A DNA stretch of 64,000 nucleotides. It comes from CAWAYH01 sp963786195 (GTDB taxonomy: Bacteria > Acidobacteriota > Vicinamibacteria > Vicinamibacterales > 2-12-FULL-66-21). Both the position numbers and the translations under genes were made by a program. Location: positions 186,001-250,000 of the forward strand of contig CAWAYH010000006.1 of NCBI GenBank assembly GCA_963786195.1, in the 5' to 3' direction. This document shows, piece by piece, positions 1-10,268 of this stretch. Position 1 is the stretch's first letter, and each line of letters begins with the position of its first letter. The notes under the pieces are model-generated. The model was given only the letters and a program-made list of their open reading frames with translations, did no database searches and had not been told where the DNA came from.

Positions 1-1214
1 AGCAGCTCGATCGTTGCCGGATAGTCTCCCCTGGTTCTCGACCAGCAGTTCTCCGATCCGTGTTCGGCCCACCCGAGCGGCGTGGAGTCGAATTCCTCGC
101 TCCTGACATCCACCGGCGCGCCGCGACGCAGCAGTTCCCGGACCAGTTCGGAGTTGCCGAACCACGCCGCAAAATGCAGCGGCGTCGCGCCCTGCCCGCC
201 GCGCGCGTCGACCGGCCAGCCGCTTTCCAGCATGAGGCGGACGACTGCCGCGTCGTTGTTGTTCGCGGCGTCCACGATCCGCCGCCGATCGCCGGCGGTC
301 AGCTTCGTCGGCAAGGTCGGATCGTTCGCAAGCAGCTGACGGCAGGTCGCCGCGTCGCCGGACGCGCAGGCGTAGGCGAGCTTGATTTCGTCCGGGCTGC
401 GCTCCATGAGCAGCCGCACGACATCCTGGTGACCGAACTCGCGCGCGACGAGATGCGGCGTCTTGTAGGAGCCGAGCGTCCAGATGTAGATGCTCCCGCC
501 GGCCTTCGGATTCCCCATCGGGAAGTAATCCGATGAGACGTTCGTGCGAATGCACGCGGGATCGGCGTCGAGAAGACGACGGACGAGATCGATGTCGCCA
601 AGGGCGGCGGCCATGAGGATATCCGTGCGGCAGCCTCGGGCCACGAGGAAGCGCGTCACGTCTTGCCGGCTTCGCACGAGGTACTGCGCGGCCGTGGATT
701 CGTGGTCGACGTCACGGGCATCGATATCGGCGCCGTGCGCGAGCAGGTATTCGGCGACGGCCACCGAGCGCGCGACGTGAAGCGGCGTCTGACCATCGCC
801 GCCGCGCGCATTGACGAGCGTCGGGTTGGCCGACACGAGCGCCTCGAGGCGATCGAGCTGGCCGAGGCGCGCCGCTGCGTGAACGCCGACGGCGGCACCG
901 CGTTCGATGAGGAAGGAGGTCAGCTCCGAGTCTCCGTCGAGCACGCCGAAGCCGCCGGCCCACCAGTGACTTTTCTGGTTGATGTCGGCGCCGGCCGTCA
1001 GCAGGAAATCCGCCATCCGGCGATCGTTTCGCCAGACGGCATGCAGGAGCGGCGTCGCATCGAACGAGAAACCCGGGAGCGGGTCGTTGAGCTTCGAGCG
1101 CAGCTCACGATGCTCCTCCAGCAATTTCCCGGCGCGCTCGACGTCGCCGGCCTTCACGGCCGCGACGAACGCCTCCACCGCCGCGCTGCCGTCCTCGACA
1201 GTCGTCTGAGCCAT
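1..1214 (-). CDS. Ankyrin-repeat protein, 3' end beyond window
   Basis: The minus strand is open from an ATG at 1214 to the window edge (about 404 residues). It holds several ankyrin-type units: 'DATPLLHAVWRNDR', 'GQTPLHVARSVAVAEYLLAHGADI' split over 770-830, and 'GATPLHFAAWFGNSELV' near 150-200. Ankyrin repeats mediate protein-protein contacts; no catalytic domain and no signal peptide are visible, so a cytoplasmic scaffold is the simplest reading. The partner is unknown. The start was chosen because the N-terminal 'AFVAAVKAGDVERA' helix pair is typical of the beginning of such proteins. The frame is uninterrupted, unlike many neighbours. Its start codon lies only 9 bp from the divergent winged-helix gene at 1224. 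Confidence 0.8.
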   Translation of the reverse strand, partial: MAQTTVEDGSAAVEAFVAAVKAGDVERAGKLLEEHRELRSKLNDPLPGFSFDATPLLHAVWRNDRRMADFLLTAGADINQKSHWWAGGFGVLDGDSELTSFLIERGAAVGVHAAARLGQLDRLEALVSANPTLVNARGGDGQTPLHVARSVAVAEYLLAHGADIDARDVDHESTAAQYLVRSRQDVTRFLVARGCRTDILMAAALGDIDLVRRLLDADPACIRTNVSSDYFPMGNPKAGGSIYIWTLGSYKTPHLVAREFGHQDVVRLLMERSPDEIKLAYACASGDAATCRQLLANDPTLPTKLTAGDRRRIVDAANNNDAAVVRLMLESGWPVDARGGQGATPLHFAAWFGNSELVRELLRRGAPVDVRSEEFDSTPLGWAEHGSENCWSRTRGDYPATIEL

Positions 1215-1223
1215 AATCCATCC

Positions 1224-2252
1224 ATGGTTGGTCAGACGCTGACCCTTCGTCAACTCAATCGGGCGACGCTGGCGCGGCAGCTGCTGCTGGAGCGTCAGAC
1301 AATGCCGCTCGAGAAGGCGGTCGGGCACTTCGTCGCGATACAGGCTCAGCTCCCGCGTCCGCCGTTCGTGGGCCTGGGTCGCGCCTCGAGGGAGTCCGTC
1401 GCGAGGCATTCGCGGAGCTGTTCCGGACCCGTCGTCTCGTCCGTGCGACGGCCATGAGAGGCACGCTGCACGCGATGCGCGCCGACGACGTCCTCGCGTT
1501 TCGCGGGTGCCTGCAGCAAGGGCTCGACCGTGCCGGCAAGGTCCTCGGCAATCGGCTCAAGGGCCTTGACATCGACGGTGCGGTGAAAGTTGGCCGGCGG
1601 TACTTCGAGAACGCCGCGACGTTCGATGCGTTCCGCGATCATCTCGAAGCGGCGTATCCCAAGGCAGACATTCGCGCGCTCGCCTACTCTGTACGAATGC
1701 GCGTCCCGCTGGTCCAGGTTCCCACCGATGCGCCGTGGGGGTATCCGTCGCAGGCGGAGTTCGTGAGCGCGGAAAAATGGCTCGGCCGAGGCACCGCACG
1801 CGAGGAAACGGTCGACGACCTGGTGTTGCGCGATCTGGCCGCGTACAGGCCCGGCGGGCGTGGCAGACGTCCAGGCGTGGTCGGGCCTCCAGGGACTCAG
1901 GCCTGTGCTGGAATCACTGCGGGCGAAGCTCCGCGTGTTCAAAGTCGGTCGCGCCGACGTCTTCGACGTGCCCGATGCGCCGAGGCCGGATGAAGACGTC
2001 CCGAGCCCTGTCCGTTTCCTTCCTGAGTTCGACAGCGCGATTGTCTGCCGCGCGGAACGTTTCTCGTCGACGGCAGCGTCGCGGGCATATGGAAGATCGA
2101 GCGGCAGAAGGCCTCGGCGACCTTGTTCTCGAGCCGTTTGGCCGCCTGCCACCGAAAGTGCGCGGCGCGCTCGAGAAAGAAGGCGAAGCGCTGATGAAGT
2201 ATGCCGAACCGGACCGGATGCCACGAAGGGGGACGTGCGCGTCAGCAAATAG
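1224..2252 (+). pseudogene. Winged-helix DNA-binding domain protein (HTH_42/YcaQ-like), frameshifted
   Basis: Reading across three frames gives one family-like protein: N-terminal 'LTLRQLNRATLARQLLLER' (1236 on), 'ATAMRGTLHAMRADD' (from 1446), 'RRYFENAATFDAFRDHL', 'VPTDAPWGYPSQAEF' (from 1708), 'VQAWSGLQGLRPVLE' (from 1868), 'VLEPFGRLPPKVRGALEKE' (from 2125), ending 'DATKGDVRVSK' with TAG at 2250-2252. The order and motifs match the winged-helix (PF06224-type) proteins that include crosslink-repair glycosylase YcaQ. The exact substrate is not predictable. About four single-base shifts are needed (near 1376, 1850, 2050 and 2215); at 1376 one T restores 'GLWSRLEG'. I read these as probable sequencing indels, not true decay. 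Confidence 0.7.
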
Positions 2253-2298
2253 ACACGACCGGAGAACGGCTCCGGGCTCTCGAGGAGAGCGAGAGAGA

Positions 2299-2343
2299 GG
2301 GTCAGATCTTGTATTTCAACATTACTTAGCATGTTGAAATACA
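2299..2343. repeat. Palindromic repeat family A, copy 1 (right arm truncated)
   Basis: The left arm GGGTCAGATCTTGTATTT runs into 'CAACAT', a short loop follows, and the right arm ATGTTGAAATACA is its inverse complement. The distal part of the right arm (AGATCTGACCC) is missing here but present at 33209-33234 and 43008-43031. The element overlaps the 3' end of the minus-strand peptidase gene and encodes its last residues. Confidence 0.8.
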
Positions 2344-3479
2344 GAGAGTGTCGAAGCCCCTATCTGCGCCGTCGGCCGCATCCCGATGCGGCGCATCCAT
2401 TCGGCGCGGAACGCGTCGGGACGCACGTCGAGCGTGCTCAACGCCTGATCGACGGTGTGTCCCGAGCCGAGCATCTGGATGAAGATCTCGACCCTCGGGC
2501 CCAGCCGTTCCGTCAGCAGCCGCGCCGCTATCACGCTCTCGGCATAGGCAATCAGCGCGAGTCCCGAGCTGAAGCGCGCGAAGTCGCCATCCAGGTCTTC
2601 CATCCTGATGCGGCCGCTCGTGCCGGCCAGGATTCTCGGCGCCCAGCTCTGATCAGCTGACTCCATGAGGCTCGCCAGACCCTCATGCACCCACGTCGGC
2701 ACGTTGCGCGGCGCCATGCTCGCGATGACGGCGTGCACGAACTCGTGGGTCACGACGCGATCGAGCGCGCGCGGCGAGTTGAGCGCGCCGCCCACGGCGA
2801 GCCGGATCCGCCCGTCGAACTGGCCGCCCGCCCAGGCGGGGCCGCGCGTGATGTCCTGAAACTGCTGCTCCGTGTAGAGGACGACCGTCAGCGCCTCGCT
2901 CGGATACGTGTTCAACACCTTGCCGACGTTGCCGTAGGCGGCCTCGAGCGTGCGCGCGACGCGATCGCCCAACGCTTTGTGCGCGTCCCCCTCGAACAGC
3001 ACGCGAAACCGCACGGTCGTCCGCTCGTCGAGCTTTCCGTGGACGGCAGACTCGCCGCGCCACCGGTCGAGCAACGCCTTCATGTCGGGATCGCCAGGAC
3101 GCAGCGTGAGCGCCTTCTCCATCGATCGAATCGCCAGGTCGAGATCCCCGCGCGCGTACGCCACCTGGCCGAGCAGCGCCGCCGCCTGCGCGAACTTCGG
3201 ATCGAACTCGAGCGCTTTCTTCAGTTCGTAGATCGCCGAATCGTGGCGGCCGAGCATGTACGCGGCGTAGCCCGCGCCGAAATGCAGCGCCGGATTCATC
3301 GGGCTTCGATCGAGCGCCTCTCGAAAGATCGACGCCGCCTTGGCCGCGTCGCCGCCTTGTAGCGCGGTCCACCCTTCCGGCGCCGGCAGCTCCTGGCCCT
3401 GACGGTCGGCGTCGGCCCCCGGGATTGAAGGAAAGGCCGTCAGCAGGGTGACGAGTGCAAGAACGTGAAGTGCAGACAC
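2322..3479 (-). CDS. Secreted TPR protein with peptidase-MA-like metalloprotease domain
   Basis: About 385 aa. A GTG start at 3479 is followed by a hydrophobic leader ('VLALVTLLTAFPSIPGADA'), so export is likely. Residues roughly 40-150 hold TPR helices ('ALHFGAGYAAYMLGRHDSA', 'FAQAAALLGQVAYARGDL'). The second half carries 'VVTHEFVHAVIASMA' and 'VPTWVHEGLA', the HExxH-plus-downstream-Glu arrangement of gluzincin-type peptidase MA domains, so zinc proteolysis is inferred. The open frame extends far upstream to 4973, but that part is antisense to the M48 gene and is not real. The stop codon and the C-terminal 'LSVFQHAK' lie inside repeat family A, so the native C-terminus was probably replaced or extended by the repeat. 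The gap to the next gene (3480-3731) shows nothing recognisable. Confidence 0.75.
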   Translation of the reverse strand: MSALHVLALVTLLTAFPSIPGADADRQGQELPAPEGWTALQGGDAAKAASIFREALDRSPMNPALHFGAGYAAYMLGRHDSAIYELKKALEFDPKFAQAAALLGQVAYARGDLDLAIRSMEKALTLRPGDPDMKALLDRWRGESAVHGKLDERTTVRFRVLFEGDAHKALGDRVARTLEAAYGNVGKVLNTYPSEALTVVLYTEQQFQDITRGPAWAGGQFDGRIRLAVGGALNSPRALDRVVTHEFVHAVIASMAPRNVPTWVHEGLASLMESADQSWAPRILAGTSGRIRMEDLDGDFARFSSGLALIAYAESVIAARLLTERLGPRVEIFIQMLGSGHTVDQALSTLDVRPDAFRAEWMRRIGMRPTAQIGASTLSVFQHAK

Positions 3480-3731
3480 GCGTCGCCTACCGCAAACGGC
3501 ATACCCGAAGATCCGCGCGCAGTCCCCGACACAGTGGCGGCTGCCACCGGGCCAGCCGATTACATTCTTTGCGTGACGTGTCCAAAACCGTGAGGCATGA
3601 AGCGGGTATTTGCCCGTGCGATGGTCACATGACACGGGCACATTGATTGCCACGTGTTGATGATTCTGGACGTCTCCTGAAGCCCCGGCTCGAGCCGGGC
3701 GGTCTTCTCCCGGGGTCCGGACCACATCGAC

Positions 3732-6731
3732 ATGCTCACCGATCTGCCCGGCGGCTGGGTCCTGGCCGTCGTCCTCGCGCTCGCGCCCGCCGTGCTGCGG
3801 TGGTGGTGGGGCCGTTCGCTCGGTCGTCTCGTGGACGATGCCGCGTTTGCCGAGCGCTTGTCGGCCCACCGGGTGCGCGCCGCGCGGGCGTTCGGCATCT
3901 GCGCGGGATTGCTGCTGTTCGGATGGCCCTATTCGAGCTACTGGACGTTTCCGCTCCTGATCGTCGCCCGCGCGCTGGCCAGCTACCCGCTCCGCCGGCA
4001 GATCTTCGGGGAGACGTGGAGCGTGTTCCAGTATCTGTCCGTCTTCACGCGGATCATCGTGGCGCTGCTCGGCTTCTGGATACTGCTCGCGATGCTGCCG
4101 GCCGTCGCGCTGTTCGGCGGCGGATCCGGCTGGATCGCGGCGGGATTGATCGCAGGTCTGTTGTTTGTCTGGAGCTTCGGCTTCGCCGCCAGCGTGCGCT
4201 TCATGCTCGCCTCGAAAGCTATCGAGGACGCGACCCTGCTCCCGAGATTCGAAGCGCTCGCGCAGAAATGCAACATCCCGATGCCGCGATTCGAGCGCGT
4301 CGACCTTCACGGTGGTGCGATCGCCAACGCCATCGCGCTTCCCTCGTCCCGCCGCTCGACTGTGCTCTTTACCGATACGCTGCTCGCCCAGCTCGAGCCT
4401 GACGAGATCGTCGCGATCTGCGGGCACGAGCTCGCGCACCTGGAGCACTTCAACGCAGGCCGGATGCGGCGGCTGAACCTCGAGACGCGCGCCCTGATCG
4501 TCGCCAGTTTCGCGGTCGTTCTCGTCGCGCGGTTCGGGTTCGAGGAATCGTCCTTGTGGCCCACGGTGGCGTGGTCGTGCGTGATGGCGTTCGTGCTGGC
4601 CTGGCGCGTTCGCGACCGTCAGCGTCACGAGACCGAGAGCGACCTTCGAGCGGTCGCGCTGACCGGCGATCCCGAGGCGCTCGCGCGCGGCCTGACGAAG
4701 ATTCACGCGTTCGCCCGGATCCCGCGGCGCATGAACGCCGAGGTGGAGCGGCAATCCACGCACCCCAGTCTGGCGCGCCGCATCCGAGACATCCGCGCCG
4801 CCGCGAACGTGGTGCCCGCCACGTTGACCGGCATCAGCGGAGTTCGCCTGACCGCGCCAGACGGTCGCACCGTCGTCACGTTCGGCGACGAGCGGCTCGA
4901 GTGGCACGAAGGGAGCGGCGCCATCCATCATCTGCCGTACACAGGCCTGTCGGAGCTGCGCCTGCAGGCACATCCGTCGGGTCCAGCGCGTCTCGTCGTC
5001 GTGGAAGAAGCCGGCCGGCGCTGGGAGATGACGCTGAATCCAGATGAAGTCGGGCGCGCGCAGGCGGTGCTCGACACGATCGACGGTCAGCTGCCGGATC
5101 CCGTCGCGCCGAGCAACGTCTGGCCGGCCGCCGCTCGAACGATCGCGTTAATCGTCGCCGCCGTCGCCATGATGGCCCTGCAGATTGCGGCGGGCGTCGT
5201 GGCGCTCATCGCGTCGTCGCGCCCGGCTGCGTCGCTGCTCGGCGCGACCGGCGTCAGTGCGATTGGGGCCGGGTTGCTGGCGCTCCGCTATGACTGGTTG
5301 CCGGTCGAGGGTTCGCATCTGTGGATCAGCCTGATCCTGACATTGCTTGGCTTTGCGCTGCTCAAGCTGGCCTGGGATTCACGCCAGGATCCCGCGGACG
5401 CGAAGGTCACACGAATTGTCTGGCTGATCGGGGCCCTGGCTGCGCTGGTCGTCGGTGCGGTGCTCACGGAAGGCAGTCTCGTGCGCATGCACCAGACGGC
5501 GCGTGCAACGCCGACCGCGGTCGTGCTGCCCTTGGCGCTGGCGGGCGCGCTCGCGTTCTGCAGGAAACCCGTGCTGCGCGTCGCTTCCGTTCCGGCCCTG
5601 TGTGCAGGGCTTGCGGTCGCCGCCGTCGGGTCTGTGCCGTTCCTCGACCGATGGGCAAGCGACCCGTTCCTGGTCGCGGCGGATGGCATCAGCTGGAAGC
5701 AGGTGGACGGAGCCGCGGCCGCCGAGTTCAGCTTGCCGTTCTATGCGATGGACGTCCGGCTGTCGCCCGACGCGTCACATGTGGCCGTGGAGGCCGTCGA
5801 GGACCGCGTCGGCGGGCAGGCCAAAACGTTTCACACGGGCCGGGTGACCGGACCGCTCGTCCCGATCGACGCCGACGATCTGGTGTTCCTGGATGCCAAT
5901 CGCGTCCTGGTGTTCGACTCGCGCGAGGGTGGCGTCGAGCTGAGGAGCATGTTGCTCGAGCCGGAACCGAAAGTCGAATGGCGCCAGCACATCGCGGACG
6001 TCTACCAGGCGCATCTCCTCCACCCCTCCGGCTCGCGCGGCTGGCGAGTCGTGGGCTGGGATCGATCTCGCCGGCAGATCGTGCGCGCAGAGGGACAGGT
6101 CGGCTCGGACGACATCACGCAGGTGCGATGGCCGGCACCGAAAGTCGGGCGGGATGCACGCGGATGGCCGACCGCGACCGCTGCGGCGACCAGCGGCGCA
6201 CTCGTGCTGGAGACCAGGTACGATGCGTATCTCTCGGCCCAGTTCATCTGGCGGTCATTCTTGCTCTCGCCAGGCCACGCGTCTTCGCAGCTGCGCCGCA
6301 TCAACGCTGAGAGCCAGGACGTGCTCAGCGTCTCGGAGATTGACACGGCCTGCGTGACCGATGCAGCCGACGATGACCGTCTCGTCTGCACGGCGTTCGA
6401 TGGCACCCGGACGCGCATCCTGGCCATCGATCCGGCGACGAGCGTCGTCACAGCGGTAGCAATCCTGGACGGCCGGTTCATGATCCACGGGCGGCCTGCG
6501 CACGGCTGGGTGACCGGCTGGAAGGACTCCCGGCCCGCGGCGCTGCGTCTGGCTACGCGTGAAGGTTGGGAGCCATCAGCCCGGACATCCGTCTACGGCC
6601 TCGCCGTTGCCGATCGCTTCCTGGGCACCGTGTCAGGCGACGACCAGGGGGTCGTCGTTCGGCTGTTCCCGATGGCCATGGTCAATGACGCGACGCGTTC
6701 AACCGCGCGAGCTGCTGACGGGCGTCCTTGA
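3732..6731 (+). CDS. M48-family membrane metallopeptidase with C-terminal propeller-like domain
   Basis: Uninterrupted 999 aa. The N-terminal half has several transmembrane segments (about residues 8-25, 55-80, 95-150) and the zinc motif 'ICGHELAHLEHF' near residue 235, diagnostic of M48 (HtpX/Ste24-type) membrane proteases. A family-like HTESD segment ('RQRHETESDLRAV') follows. After about residue 450 come four or more further hydrophobic spans, then about 370 residues with repeated 'LVFLDANRVLVFDS' and 'VCTAFDGTRTRILAID' strands, suggesting a beta-propeller sensor or interaction domain. M48 enzymes are usually about 300-500 aa, so the fused C-terminus is unusual. Its 3' end overlaps the convergent kinase by 50 bp. 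The substrate is unknown. Confidence 0.8.
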   Translation: MLTDLPGGWVLAVVLALAPAVLRWWWGRSLGRLVDDAAFAERLSAHRVRAARAFGICAGLLLFGWPYSSYWTFPLLIVARALASYPLRRQIFGETWSVFQYLSVFTRIIVALLGFWILLAMLPAVALFGGGSGWIAAGLIAGLLFVWSFGFAASVRFMLASKAIEDATLLPRFEALAQKCNIPMPRFERVDLHGGAIANAIALPSSRRSTVLFTDTLLAQLEPDEIVAICGHELAHLEHFNAGRMRRLNLETRALIVASFAVVLVARFGFEESSLWPTVAWSCVMAFVLAWRVRDRQRHETESDLRAVALTGDPEALARGLTKIHAFARIPRRMNAEVERQSTHPSLARRIRDIRAAANVVPATLTGISGVRLTAPDGRTVVTFGDERLEWHEGSGAIHHLPYTGLSELRLQAHPSGPARLVVVEEAGRRWEMTLNPDEVGRAQAVLDTIDGQLPDPVAPSNVWPAAARTIALIVAAVAMMALQIAAGVVALIASSRPAASLLGATGVSAIGAGLLALRYDWLPVEGSHLWISLILTLLGFALLKLAWDSRQDPADAKVTRIVWLIGALAALVVGAVLTEGSLVRMHQTARATPTAVVLPLALAGALAFCRKPVLRVASVPALCAGLAVAAVGSVPFLDRWASDPFLVAADGISWKQVDGAAAAEFSLPFYAMDVRLSPDASHVAVEAVEDRVGGQAKTFHTGRVTGPLVPIDADDLVFLDANRVLVFDSREGGVELRSMLLEPEPKVEWRQHIADVYQAHLLHPSGSRGWRVVGWDRSRRQIVRAEGQVGSDDITQVRWPAPKVGRDARGWPTATAAATSGALVLETRYDAYLSAQFIWRSFLLSPGHASSQLRRINAESQDVLSVSEIDTACVTDAADDDRLVCTAFDGTRTRILAIDPATSVVTAVAILDGRFMIHGRPAHGWVTGWKDSRPAALRLATREGWEPSARTSVYGLAVADRFLGTVSGDDQGVVVRLFPMAMVNDATRSTARAADGRP

Positions 6732-9548
6732 GCAGCTGAAGATCCTCGTCCGCGCCTTTCCAGCGCGCGACAACACCTTCGAGCAACTGGCGGGCGCGAT
6801 CGGTCTGTCCCAGGCGCGCGCTGATGTCCGCCAGCCTGACCTGAGTCTCCAGCCACTGCTGCTGCTCTTCGTTCCCGAGGGAGGCCGCCTTCAGGATCTC
6901 CTCGTAGCGCTTCGCGGCATCGGCGAGACGATCCGCGTGTGTCAGGCCGCGAGCCAGCGATTCAATCGAATCGGTGCGAGTATCGAGTACCGCCGCGGCG
7001 TCGAACAGCTCGACCGCGCGCGCGGCGTGGCCTTCGGCCATGGCGATCTCACCCCGAACGAGGTCGAAGTGTGCCTGTTCCGCACCTGCGTTGCTGTTGA
7101 GAGCCGAGGACGCCGTGGTGTCGCCCGCAGTTTTTGACATCAGCGCCAGCGTGTCCCGCGCCTGGCGCAGCCGGCCCGCGCGGGCTTCGACCTTCGCAAG
7201 ACGCCGGAGCCACTCCGGATTCAGCACGATCGTTCTTGCCAGCCGCTCGATCGTCTCGAGCTCGGCGGCCATCGGCGGCTTCATGCCCTTCGGCGCCGTA
7301 AGCCACGGCCAGGAACAGGCGGTCGCGAAACTCGCTGAGGGTTGCCGTATTGGTCTTGTGAATCGGAATGGACTGCTGGAGGTGCCCGATCGCCGCGCCA
7401 TAGCGGCCTCGTACATCTCCAGCAGGGCAAGCGACCGGTGGCCTCGCGCCTCCAGCCCTTTGTTGTTCAGCGAGAGCATTCGCGCGAACGTCTCAGCCGC
7501 ACCGTCGAGGTCACCGGCTTCCACCAGCGTGAAACCGTACTCGTGATTGATGATCACGTCCGTGATCAAGGACGAGTCGAGCGAGAACGCCTGTCGATAC
7601 CGATCGATGGACTTCGCGGGTCTTTCCGAGGCCGCTATACGCCGTCGCGAGATTGACGTGAGCGTTGGCATTCGACGGATTCAGCTCAATCGTTCGTGTG
7701 AACGCTTTGATCGCTTCCGCGTACTGATGCGTGCTGGCCAGGTAGGTCCAGCCCAGACGGAACCAGGCCGACTGGTCATCGGGATACTGGGCAACGTACG
7801 TGCGGTACTGCGCGATGGCGGCATCCCGGTTGCCCCTCGCATCCTCGGCGATCGCGGTGATCCAGAGCCGCTCGCGCTGGCTGAGACGGCCGAGCAAACT
7901 GAGCGCCTTGACGAAGTGCTCCTCGCCGGCCTTGCGCGAGGCTCGAGCGGGACTCTCGTAAAGGGTGCGGCCAAGCTGCGCGTGTGCGAGCGCGAAGTCC
8001 GGATCCAGCTTGACGGCCTGCGTGAGCAGGTCGATGTCGACGCCGTCCGGCTGCGGCCTGAGGCTGTCCGCATACAGTCGCAGCGCTTCGAGTGACGCCG
8101 TCGTCGCGAGCGGCAGGGGCACTTTCTGTTCCGTGACGCTCGCGAGCGACTCGCCGAGATTCCTCCGACCTTCGTGGCGAGCTCGTCGAGGGCCGGCAGC
8201 ACGCCGTCCTTGCCGCGAGCATTGGCGGATTCCGTGAGGACGGCGGCGTGTGTCTGTGGATCGATGAGCCGTGCCGTCAATGAGGACCTGCTCCCCGACC
8301 GTCGTAATGCTGCACGCAAGGACCGCCTTGATCCGTGCGCGCTGCGCGATCTCCAACGCCAGCGCCTCGTCCAGGCCATCGGGTGGCTTCTGCTTCATCA
8401 TCCGCAGCACCTCGGGCAGGCGGCTCTGCGGAAACACGTTGACGTACTGGGACTGCGCGATCGCCACGTCGAGCGCGACCTTCAGCGAGCGGTCGAACAT
8501 CGGATCGCCCGTCAGATTGACGAAATCGGTGATGAGGATCCAGTCACGCTCGTTGAAGGCCAGCGCCTGCTGAGAAATGCTGATGCGAAACGGTCGCACG
8601 TACCAGACGAGCGCGGTGCCGATCAGCAGGACGCCCGCCACGGCTGCAGCCACCGGCAACCGCGTCCGCCACCCCTTCTTCGCGGGCACGGCGACGGTGC
8701 TGCCGGTCCGGCGCTGGCTCATGGCGTCCAAATCCCGCCGGAGGTCGCGGAAGGTCTGATAGCGATCGTCGGGGTTCTTGGCCAGCGCGCGGCCGAGCAC
8801 GTGATCGAGCAGCTCGTTCGGCTCCTTCATGAACTGCTCCACCGGAGGCGGCGGCTGGTTCAGGATCGCATCGGCCGTGCCGAAGGTCGACTCTTTGAGA
8901 AACGGGTGCGTGCCGGTGACCATTTCGTACAGGCACACGCCCAGCGCGAAGATGTCCGCACGCGAGTCGACCGCCTGGCCCCTGAGCTGCTCGGGCGCCA
9001 TGTAGGCTGGCGTTCCGGTGATGACCCCCGAGGCGGTGAGGCTGGGGCCGTCGCCGCCGGACTGGTCGGGACGCAGCGGCCACGGACTTGGCGATGCCGA
9101 AGTCCATCACCTTGACGTGACCATCGGCGGTCAGCATCACGTTCGCCGGCTTGAGATCGCGGTGCACGATGCCCCGCTGGCGGGCAAATTCGAGGGCTTC
9201 GGCGATCTCCGATCCGATCTTGAGCGTTTCGGCCAGCGGCATCGGGCCGCGCGCGAGTCGATCCTTCAGCGTCTGGCCCTCGACCAGCTCCATCGCAATG
9301 AACGGATGCTCGTCGGCCGAACCGGCGTCGTACACCTTCGTGATGAAGGGGTGATCGAGGCGCGCGGCGGCGTTGGCTTCCCGAATCAAGCGCTGGCGCG
9401 CGATCGGATCGGCCGTCTGACCCTCGGGCAGAAACTTGAGCGCCGCCTTGCGATCGAGTGTGAGGTCCTGCGCGAGGTAGACCTCGCCCATGCCCCCTTC
9501 ACCAATCTTTGAGAGAATCCGGTAGTGTGAGATTTGGGTCCCGACCAC
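6682..9548 (-). pseudogene. Serine/threonine protein kinase with TolB-like and TPR region, frameshifted
   Basis: Translated from a GTG at 9548, the N-terminus has a complete Hanks-type kinase: 'GEGGMGEVYLA' loop, 'KAALKFL' lysine, 'HRDLKPANVML' catalytic loop, 'DFGIA', and 'MAPEQLRG' after a frame change near 9075. A transmembrane helix ('LPVAAAVAGVLLIGTALVWYV', split near residue 330) precedes a TolB-like segment ('LVFVNLTGDPMFDRSLKVAL' type) and a long TPR array ending at 6682. This is the usual layout of acidobacterial receptor kinases that phosphorylate cytoplasmic targets. At least five single-base shifts occur (about 9075, 8240, 8160, 7625, 7330). Every segment matches the family, so I favour sequencing errors over a dead gene. 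Confidence 0.8.
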
Positions 9549-10112
9549 AGCGCCCAGGAGCTGTGATTGTACGCGCAGGGTGGCGGCATGGCAAGGCCAG
9601 CTCTGCCTGGACGCGGGCGCCGATGTCCTGGGCCGCACGCGTGTCCATGCGCCCGGCCCATCCGGTCTTGCCGATCCGGCGAAACAACGCCCGAAACGCC
9701 TCCTCCGTCCGCACCTCCGGCGCCGCAGCGACCTCGATGGCGTGCTGCAGCTCGTGCGCCAGCACCCAGACGCGCGTGTCGCCGCGGTTCGCGATGTTCA
9801 GGAACACGCGGACGTAGCGGACGCTGTCGGTGGCGCCGACGAGATCGAGGCTGCCGGCGATCTCGCGGGGCAGCCGCGCGCTCGTCTGCACGTACACGAC
9901 CACATCGGACGACTCCAGCGCGGCCAGCAGATCCCTGAACGTGGCGGAACGCCGCCGGCCTTCCTCGACGACGTCCGCGACCGCGCGGTCCATGGGCCGC
10001 ACGTGACAGGGTGTGGGCATCGCCTCGGCCGGCCACGAGGCGCCTCGATGGCAAATTCGACAACGAGGAACGGAACGAGAACTGGGGTCCACCGAGTGAC
10101 TGGGGTCCGCAT
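9499..10112 (-). pseudogene. Small exported protein with HELQH motif, frameshifted
   Basis: From ATG 10112 the protein begins with a basic, hydrophobic leader ('RWTPVLVPFLVVEFAIEA'). A single-base shift near 10035 moves it into the frame that reads 'VRPMDRAVADVVEEGRRRS', 'SARLPREIAGSLDLVGA', 'VRVFLNIANRG' and 'VWVLAHELQHAIEVA'. The HELQH motif could bind zinc like an HExxH protease, but no other catalytic features are seen and the product is short (about 200 aa). Short proteins of this type recur in Acidobacteriota without assigned function, to my recollection. The coding end overlaps the kinase start by 50 bp, so the two may be transcribed together. Confidence 0.55.
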
Positions 10113-10268
10113 GATCGCCTCGCCTCCCGCCCGCCGCGCGCGGGCGTACCCAGCATTGGCTGAATGAAAACCATTCATGCAGACCATTAAATCAATGAGC
10201 TTTGCACACACCAGGTGACTCTGTAGGCTGAGGAGGTCACCGGCCACCTCTCCGGTCAGGAGTCGCCC

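Noticed and set aside
3480..4973. Upstream half of an 883-residue minus-strand frame that includes the TPR-metallopeptidase
   Set aside because: This part is antisense to the intact M48 gene, has Arg/Gln/His-rich composition typical of high-GC shadow frames, and the peptidase has its own signal peptide starting at 3479.
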